From NCBI GenBank assembly GCA_963825345.1, contig CAWGSQ010000012.1:558001-622000 (forward strand): a stretch of DNA of 64,000 nt, in the 5' to 3' direction. The position numbers and the translations under genes are program-made. This DNA comes from JACVRW01 sp963825345. GTDB lineage: Bacteria > Actinomycetota > Thermoleophilia > Solirubrobacterales > Thermoleophilaceae. The notes under the pieces were generated by a model. That model did not search any database. It was not told where the DNA came from and saw only the letters and a program-made list of their open reading frames with translations. Positions 59,738 to 64,000 of this stretch are shown here, piece after piece. How positions within the stretch are numbered: position 1 is the stretch's first letter; each line of letters begins with the position of its first letter.

Positions 59738-61771
59738 TTACGCCGTGACGGCAAGGTGCTCTGCGGCTTCCAGCACCGCGCGCCGGGCCTCCTCGGGCTC
59801 CAGCACCACGGCGTCGCCCGCCTCCTTGAGGATCTCGCGGGCGAGCCACTCATACGACGCGTACGTGCGCTCGAAGATCACCGCACCGTCGGACAGCTCG
59901 GTGGCACCGGGATGGTCCTCGCGCACCCAGCGGGCTCGTTCAGGCGAGACCCAGATGCGGGCCGTGCTGCCGGAGTCGACCTCACCGGTGGAGAGCCAGC
60001 CGTGCACGTCGGGCTCCACGCCCGGGCGCGGCTCGAAGCTGTCGTCGAGCACGTCAACCTGACGGACGCGGTCGAGCCGGTACGAGCGCGGGGCGTCCTT
60101 CTCCAGGTCCCACGCGTGGATGTACCAGCCCTCCTGGCCGTTCACGAGCTTGTACGGCTCGAGCGTCCGCTCGGTGAACTCGTCCTCGTTCTCCTTGTAG
60201 TACTCGATCTTCAGCAGCCGCCGGCCGATGATCGCGCCCGAGACGACGCGCGCGACCTCGGAGTCGTCGCCCTTCGCGGTCGTGATCTGAAGGCCGTCCT
60301 CGGCCGGGTCCTGACCGAGTGCGTCGACGATCTTGCTGCGTGCTGAGTTGAGCGAGCCCTCGGGCAGGTGCTCCCCGATCAGGTCGATAGCGGCCACGAG
60401 CGCCTTCGCCTCTAGCGGCAGCAGTCGGGCGGGGCGGGCGAAGTTGTCGCCGTACGGCTCGGGGTCCACCTCGATCTGGTCGCCGCGGACCTCGGCGTAG
60501 AGCACGTAGGAGCCGCCGCCGAAGTTCACGACGTTCAGCACGTCGATGTCCTGGCGCAGCTCGGTGTCGGTGACCTGGAGGGTCTCGCAGAGCGGCGCGA
60601 CGTCGAGCTTTTCGCCCTCGCGCGCGGCGTCGATCAGGATCCCGGCGAGCGTGACGAGCCGCGCGAAGCGCTCCGGCCGGATCGGCGACTCGCGGCCCTC
60701 GTCGTCGTCCTCGGCCTCGACCTGCTTGCGCTTGCGCGCGGGCTTCGCGAGCTCCGGCGGCTTGTTCCCGTGGCGCTCGGTGACCAGGTCGAGCCGCTCG
60801 CGCGCCTCCGTGACCAGCTCCTCGGGGCCCTCGATGCGTGCCTGCTCGCCCAGGCCGAGCACCCAGGAGACCATCTGCCGCGAGTTCGCGTACTCGGTCT
60901 CGAAGATCACGCCGCCATCCGCGTCCTGCACATCGCCGGCGTGGCCGAAGTGGCGCAGGGCGAGCCAGTCGATGCGGTCGGAGAGCCAGATGCGCGCGCG
61001 GCCCACGGGATCGCCGAGCTGCCAGTCCGTGCGCGTGGCGTACACGCGCGGGTCGAATTCCTCGGGACGGTTGAAGTCGTGCTCCGCCTTCGACGAGTAG
61101 CCGACCTTGCCGCGGATTCGGGACACCCGGAACACGCGAACGTCGTCGCGTTCGTGGGAGTAGCCGATCAGGTAGAACTGCCCGCCGCGATAGAGCAGGT
61201 GGTACGGGTCCACCTTGCGCTTCTCCTGGGCGTCGCGGCCGATCGTGTAGTAGTCGAAGACGATCGTCTTGCGGCGGAAGATCGCGGTCTCGACCTTCGA
61301 CAGCCGCTGCGAGAGCTCGCGGCCGCCCGCGTCAGCCGTCACGGCGAGCGCGACGCTGCGCTGCTCGGGTGCGTCGAGCGGCGACGGCTTGCCCCAGGAC
61401 AGCTGCTGAAGCGCTAGCCGCAGCGGCTCGGCGTACGCGAACTCGCCGTCGAGCAGCGAGAGCGACGTGCGCAGTGCGCCGAGCTCCTTGTCCGTGAACT
61501 CGATCGCGGGCAGGTAGAAGTTCTCGGGCGGGAGCGAGTAGTTCTCGGCCTCGTAGTAGCCCTCGGCGGGCTTGTCGACCTTCAGGTGGATGCCGAGTGA
61601 CTCCAGCTCCGCGCGGTCTGCGTAGAAGCGGCGCGCGAAGGCCTCGTCGTTCATCTGCGAGTAGCCCTCCACGTCCTGCTTGATCTCGAGCGCGGAAACC
61701 GGCCTCCGCTCCGCCATCAGGAACGAGATCAGTGACAACTGCCGGATGAGCTTCTCTGTGTCCTTCGCCAT
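59738..61771 (-). CDS. pafBC: Fused PafB-PafC WYL-domain transcription regulator
   Basis: A 677-residue protein made of two tandem HTH-WYL modules. The N-half has a winged helix (KLIRQLSLISFLMAERRPVS) and a WYL domain (about 165-240, VDPYHLLYRGGQFYLIGYSH). After a charged linker (RKRKQVEAEDDDEG), the C-half repeats HTH (about 365-430) and WYL (about 540-610, LEPYKLVNGQEGWYIHAWDL). PafB and PafC, separate or fused in actinobacteria, form an activator of DNA-damage genes, at least in mycobacteria. Here they are one polypeptide. The start is ATG 61771, 84 bp from the divergent SHOCT gene. Confidence 0.9.
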   Translation of the reverse strand: MAKDTEKLIRQLSLISFLMAERRPVSALEIKQDVEGYSQMNDEAFARRFYADRAELESLGIHLKVDKPAEGYYEAENYSLPPENFYLPAIEFTDKELGALRTSLSLLDGEFAYAEPLRLALQQLSWGKPSPLDAPEQRSVALAVTADAGGRELSQRLSKVETAIFRRKTIVFDYYTIGRDAQEKRKVDPYHLLYRGGQFYLIGYSHERDDVRVFRVSRIRGKVGYSSKAEHDFNRPEEFDPRVYATRTDWQLGDPVGRARIWLSDRIDWLALRHFGHAGDVQDADGGVIFETEYANSRQMVSWVLGLGEQARIEGPEELVTEARERLDLVTERHGNKPPELAKPARKRKQVEAEDDDEGRESPIRPERFARLVTLAGILIDAAREGEKLDVAPLCETLQVTDTELRQDIDVLNVVNFGGGSYVLYAEVRGDQIEVDPEPYGDNFARPARLLPLEAKALVAAIDLIGEHLPEGSLNSARSKIVDALGQDPAEDGLQITTAKGDDSEVARVVSGAIIGRRLLKIEYYKENEDEFTERTLEPYKLVNGQEGWYIHAWDLEKDAPRSYRLDRVRQVDVLDDSFEPRPGVEPDVHGWLSTGEVDSGSTARIWVSPERARWVREDHPGATELSDGAVIFERTYASYEWLAREILKEAGDAVVLEPEEARRAVLEAAEHLAVTA

Positions 61772-61783
61772 TGGTGCGCCACG

Positions 61784-61789
61784 AGAATA
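61784..61789 (-). promoter_or_regulatory. Candidate -10 element for pafBC
   Basis: TATTCT on the minus strand, 12 nt before the ATG at 61771, leaving room for a leader of only a few bases. Confidence 0.35.
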
Positions 61790-61854
61790 AGCAGGAAACC
61801 CGGATCTTTGCTCCCCCGGCTGGACCGGAGCCCCGCTATTTGCGAGCATGGGCC

Positions 61855-62382
61855 GTGGCCTTCGACAAGCTGAAGAACCTCTTCAACGTCGACATCAAGG
61901 ATGGATTGAAGGGGATCGCGGTCGTGCAGTCCTCCAGCATGCCGACCCCCGAGGCCCAGTTGTACAACGCAACCATCTGGCTCGACGTGACCGTGGAGGG
62001 CCGTGAGCCCTACCGGGTGAAGCACGAGTGCATGGTCAAGGCCGGCAAGCACCCGTGGCCCGGCCAGACCCTGCCTGTGGTGGTTGATCGCAAGAACCCC
62101 GAGCGCATCGACATCCAGTGGAAGGAGCTTCAGACCGTCGACGAGCGGATGGCCGCTGGTGGACCGTCGGCAGGGCAGCGTCAGGTGATCGACATGCGCG
62201 GGACCGAGCTGGCGGACCAGCTCCGGGAGGCCATGGCCACAGCCGGCGCCGGCGCGGTGGACAGCGGCAACATGGTCGAGGACCGGATCGCGAAGCTGGA
62301 ACGGCTCGCCAAGCTGCGCGACGCCGGCGTGCTGAGCGAGGACGAGTTCGAGGCGGAGAAAGCCCGCATCCTGGCGGGTTAG
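61855..62382 (+). CDS. SHOCT-domain protein of unknown function
   Basis: A 175-residue protein. About 90 residues of unassigned alpha/beta sequence (MPTPEAQLYNATIWLDVTVE, KHPWPGQTLPVVVDRKNPER) are followed by a linker and a C-terminal SHOCT motif (about 143-175: RIAKLERLAKLRDAGVLSEDEF), a short helical hairpin thought to mediate oligomerisation. The start is uncertain: GTG 61855 gives a sensible N-terminus AFDKLKNLFNVDIKDGLKG, and TTG 61840 is possible. It is divergent from pafBC. Hairpin element copy C lies 9 bp past the stop. Confidence 0.7.
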   Translation: MAFDKLKNLFNVDIKDGLKGIAVVQSSSMPTPEAQLYNATIWLDVTVEGREPYRVKHECMVKAGKHPWPGQTLPVVVDRKNPERIDIQWKELQTVDERMAAGGPSAGQRQVIDMRGTELADQLREAMATAGAGAVDSGNMVEDRIAKLERLAKLRDAGVLSEDEFEAEKARILAG

Positions 62383-62391
62383 TCACGACGA

Positions 62392-62445
62392 TCCTGCCTA
62401 GACCACCCATACGGTGGTTAGGGCAGGACGGTCGCAAGAAAAACC
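62392..62445. repeat. 37-bp hairpin element, copy C, with conserved tail
   Basis: TCCTGCC at 62392-62398 pairs with GGCAGGA at 62422-62428. The inner stem CCACC/GGTGG closes on the loop CATAC. Relative to copy A this inner stem carries a compensating change (CTACC/GGTAG). The tail CGGTCGCAAGAAAAACC at 62429-62445 follows. It lies between the convergent SHOCT and isochorismatase genes. Confidence 0.75.
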
Positions 62446-62494
62446 GACCCCTTCACCGCTGTTGTACGCGCTCGGGCGCCGCGCGGCGCTACGC

Positions 62495-63115
62495 CTACGC
62501 CACCGCCGCGCCCTGCAGCTCCTCGGTGAACGCCTCGGCGGTCATCACCTCGGAGAACATGGGGTAGTCGAACTGGATCGCGTTCTGGTGCTCCTCGGCG
62601 GACGTCGCCGCGACGCAATCCGAGAGCGTGATCACCTGGTAGCCCTTCTCGTAGCCGGTGCGCATCGTCGACTCCACGCAGCAGTTCGTCAGGAAGCCGC
62701 CGAGTGCGATTGTCGTGATCCCCCGGGCGCGCAGGATGAAGTCGAGGTTCGTCGTCGCGAAGGTGTCCAGGCCTCGCTTGCCCTCGACGACCACATCGCC
62801 CTCCTGCGGCGCGAGCGAGTCGACGATCTCGGCGCCCCACTCGCCCTTTACGAAGGCCGTGGAGTCCACGACGCCCTTCAGGATCCCGTACGGGTGGTCG
62901 GCCAGCTCGCCATAGCCCGGCGCGAATGTGATCGGTGCGTGCACGATCGTCGCTCCGGCCGCGCGCGCCGCCTCCGCGAGCCTGCGCGTGTTCTCCAGCA
63001 TGCCGGTGCTCTCCATGACATCGCCCACGGCACCGTGTAGGGCACCGCCCTCCGAGGTGAAGTCGTTCTGGTACTCGATCAGGACGACGGCAGTGTGCTT
63101 GGGATCGATCGGCAC
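62495..63115 (-). CDS. Isochorismatase-like cysteine hydrolase
   Basis: A 206-residue cytoplasmic hydrolase. The catalytic triad is visible as D18 in LIEYQNDFTSEGG, a Lys in the centre (VVEGKRGLDTFATT) and Cys in GFLTNCCVESTMR. A cis-peptide GGF precedes the Cys. Known members act on nicotinamide, N-carbamoylsarcosine, peroxyureidoacrylate or isochorismate; the substrate here cannot be told. GTG 63115 sits behind an AAGGAGG ribosome site. The nitronate monooxygenase gene lies upstream on the same strand. Confidence 0.85.
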   Translation of the reverse strand: MPIDPKHTAVVLIEYQNDFTSEGGALHGAVGDVMESTGMLENTRRLAEAARAAGATIVHAPITFAPGYGELADHPYGILKGVVDSTAFVKGEWGAEIVDSLAPQEGDVVVEGKRGLDTFATTNLDFILRARGITTIALGGFLTNCCVESTMRTGYEKGYQVITLSDCVAATSAEEHQNAIQFDYPMFSEVMTAEAFTEELQGAAVA

Positions 63116-63143
63116 GAGAGCCTCCTTGCCTGGGGGACGGGCG

Positions 63144-64000
63144 TTAGCCCAACTCTACGACCCGCTCGGCCTCGGCGACCAGGTTTTTCACGATCTTGGC
63201 GGCAGGCTGTACGTCCCTGATCAGCCCCGCGGTCTGGCCTGTGAACGGCAGGATCTCGTGTGTCCGGCCCTCGCCCACGGCGGCCATGATCTCGGCGAGC
63301 AGGCGCTCAGACTCGTCAGCGGCCTCGTCCGGACGCGACTCCCACCGGCTCACGAACTCCGTCCGGATCACGCGCGGCACGACGTTGTACGCGCCCGGCG
63401 CGGGTGGCGGCACGATCGCGCCCCAGGTCTCGAAGCGAACCGTGTCCTCTGACTCGGCGTCGATGATTCCCTGCTTCCAGCCGTCCTCTGTGGACGCCTC
63501 CTCCGATGCGAGGAAGCGCGTGCCCACGTTCACCCCGGCGGCGCCGAGCGCAAGTGCAGCGGCCAGCCCGCGGCCGTCCGCGATACCGCCCGCTGCGAGC
63601 ACGGGGATCGGAGCGATCGCGTCGACCACCTGGGGAACCAGCGCCATCGTGCCCACGCCGGCGGCCATCCCCTGCCCGCCCGCCTCGCTCCCCTGCGCGA
63701 TCACCACATCGACGCCGAGCCCTGCCGCCTCGCGCGCCTGGGCGACGGTGTGCACCTGGTGGATCACCTTCGCCCCGGCCGCGTGCGCGCGCTCCACAAG
63801 CGCACCCGGGTCGCCGAGCGCGAAAGATACGGCGGCGGGACGCGCGTCGAGCGTGGCCTGGAACGCGTCATCGTCGAGGGTGGAGATGACGTGGTTCACG
63901 ACGAACGGTCGGTCGGTCAGCGCGCGCACACGCTCGATCTGTCCGCGGAGGCCGTCCGCCGTGCTGAAGATGCCGGCGATCGTCCCGATCGCGCCAGCGT
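63144..64000 (-). CDS. Nitronate monooxygenase (2-nitropropane dioxygenase), 5' truncated by window
   Basis: The frame stays open to the window edge, so the N-terminus is missing; about 285 residues are visible. It is an FMN-dependent TIM-barrel oxygenase of the NPD family. AAGGIADGRGLAAALALGA and VNVGTRFLAS form the phosphate-binding site. VIAQGSEAGGQG carries the usual GxEAGGH-like loop, with Gln in place of His. HAAGAKVIHQVHTVAQA is also typical. Such enzymes oxidise alkyl nitronates; enoyl-ACP reductase FabK is a related alternative. It is followed after 28 bp by the isochorismatase-like gene. Confidence 0.82.
   Translation of the reverse strand, partial: AGAIGTIAGIFSTADGLRGQIERVRALTDRPFVVNHVISTLDDDAFQATLDARPAAVSFALGDPGALVERAHAAGAKVIHQVHTVAQAREAAGLGVDVVIAQGSEAGGQGMAAGVGTMALVPQVVDAIAPIPVLAAGGIADGRGLAAALALGAAGVNVGTRFLASEEASTEDGWKQGIIDAESEDTVRFETWGAIVPPPAPGAYNVVPRVIRTEFVSRWESRPDEAADESERLLAEIMAAVGEGRTHEILPFTGQTAGLIRDVQPAAKIVKNLVAEAERVVELG

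Overview
The window is GC-rich chromosomal DNA, densely packed with about 63 protein-coding genes on both strands. I see no rRNA or tRNA genes, insertion sequences, prophage or CRISPR array. No gene-free stretch exceeds 300 bases; the longest is 21562-21827. The gene set suggests an actinobacterium of the Thermoleophilia/Solirubrobacterales type: a SigF-type sigma factor next to an RpoD-like one, a PafBC-type WYL regulator, PAC2, a DUF2342 protease-like protein, the actinobacterial MPEGDT-type Nei glycosylase, bacterial topoisomerase IB and an NHEJ operon. This placement is inference from gene content and composition; no 16S gene is present.

Layout. 1-4008: the end of a PHP/PolX gene, a membrane protein with trehalose-phosphatase, a STAS anti-anti-sigma factor, and SigF-like and RpoD-like sigma factors in tandem. 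4090-10797: an amidohydrolase, a giant PAS-coil-PAS protein, a YhaM-like OB-HD nuclease, PAC2 and a small membrane protein. 10798-22349: nucleic-acid processing, with a UvrD-like helicase fused to a RecB-type nuclease, an IMPase-like phosphatase, topoisomerase IB, a CAP-domain protein, an operon HAD-LigD(PE-ligase)-Ku-LigD(polymerase), a DUF2342 metalloprotease-like protein and a very basic histone/phasin-like protein. 22514-28402: Mrp, a 7Fe ferredoxin, a methyltransferase with an SDR, groES-groEL under a CIRCE operator, and an ASCH protein. 28413-35483: NUDIX, Pcm, a Crp/Fnr regulator, threonine dehydratase, a secreted M14 carboxypeptidase, and PsuG with a PfkB kinase. 35547-42904: a DsbA-like protein, an ECF sigma factor with a DUF4349 membrane partner, two paralogous secreted proteins, GDPD, a Nei-type glycosylase and a large secreted unknown. 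42933-50999: an Lhr helicase, a small lipoprotein, an NlpC/P60 hydrolase behind a c-di-AMP riboswitch, a family 5 uracil-DNA glycosylase and an ABC exporter. 51038-64000: rmlB-rmlD, a LacI-type regulator opposite a small gene across a strong palindrome, a ceramidase-like enzyme, a second ABC exporter, rmlA, a PPOX-like protein, fused PafBC, a SHOCT protein, an isochorismatase-like hydrolase and a truncated nitronate monooxygenase.

How the genes work together. Many act in DNA repair or genome maintenance (PolX, AddA/UvrD-like helicase, TopoIB, NHEJ set, Nei, UDG, Lhr, and PafBC, which in mycobacteria activates DNA-damage genes). A second group is stress control: SigF, STAS, CIRCE-controlled chaperonin, ECF sigma and the c-di-AMP riboswitch. 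RmlA, RmlB and RmlD make dTDP-sugar precursors for the envelope.

Non-coding signals. About two dozen genes carry a TAnnnT hexamer ending 6-12 nt before the chosen start codon with no Shine-Dalgarno, which suggests widespread leaderless transcription; I used it to choose several starts. Three SigF-like promoters sit before sigF, the NHEJ operon and the basic-protein gene. A 37-bp hairpin element occurs three times, once with its core inverted, and a GGGGTC/GACCCC palindrome marks two convergent gene junctions.
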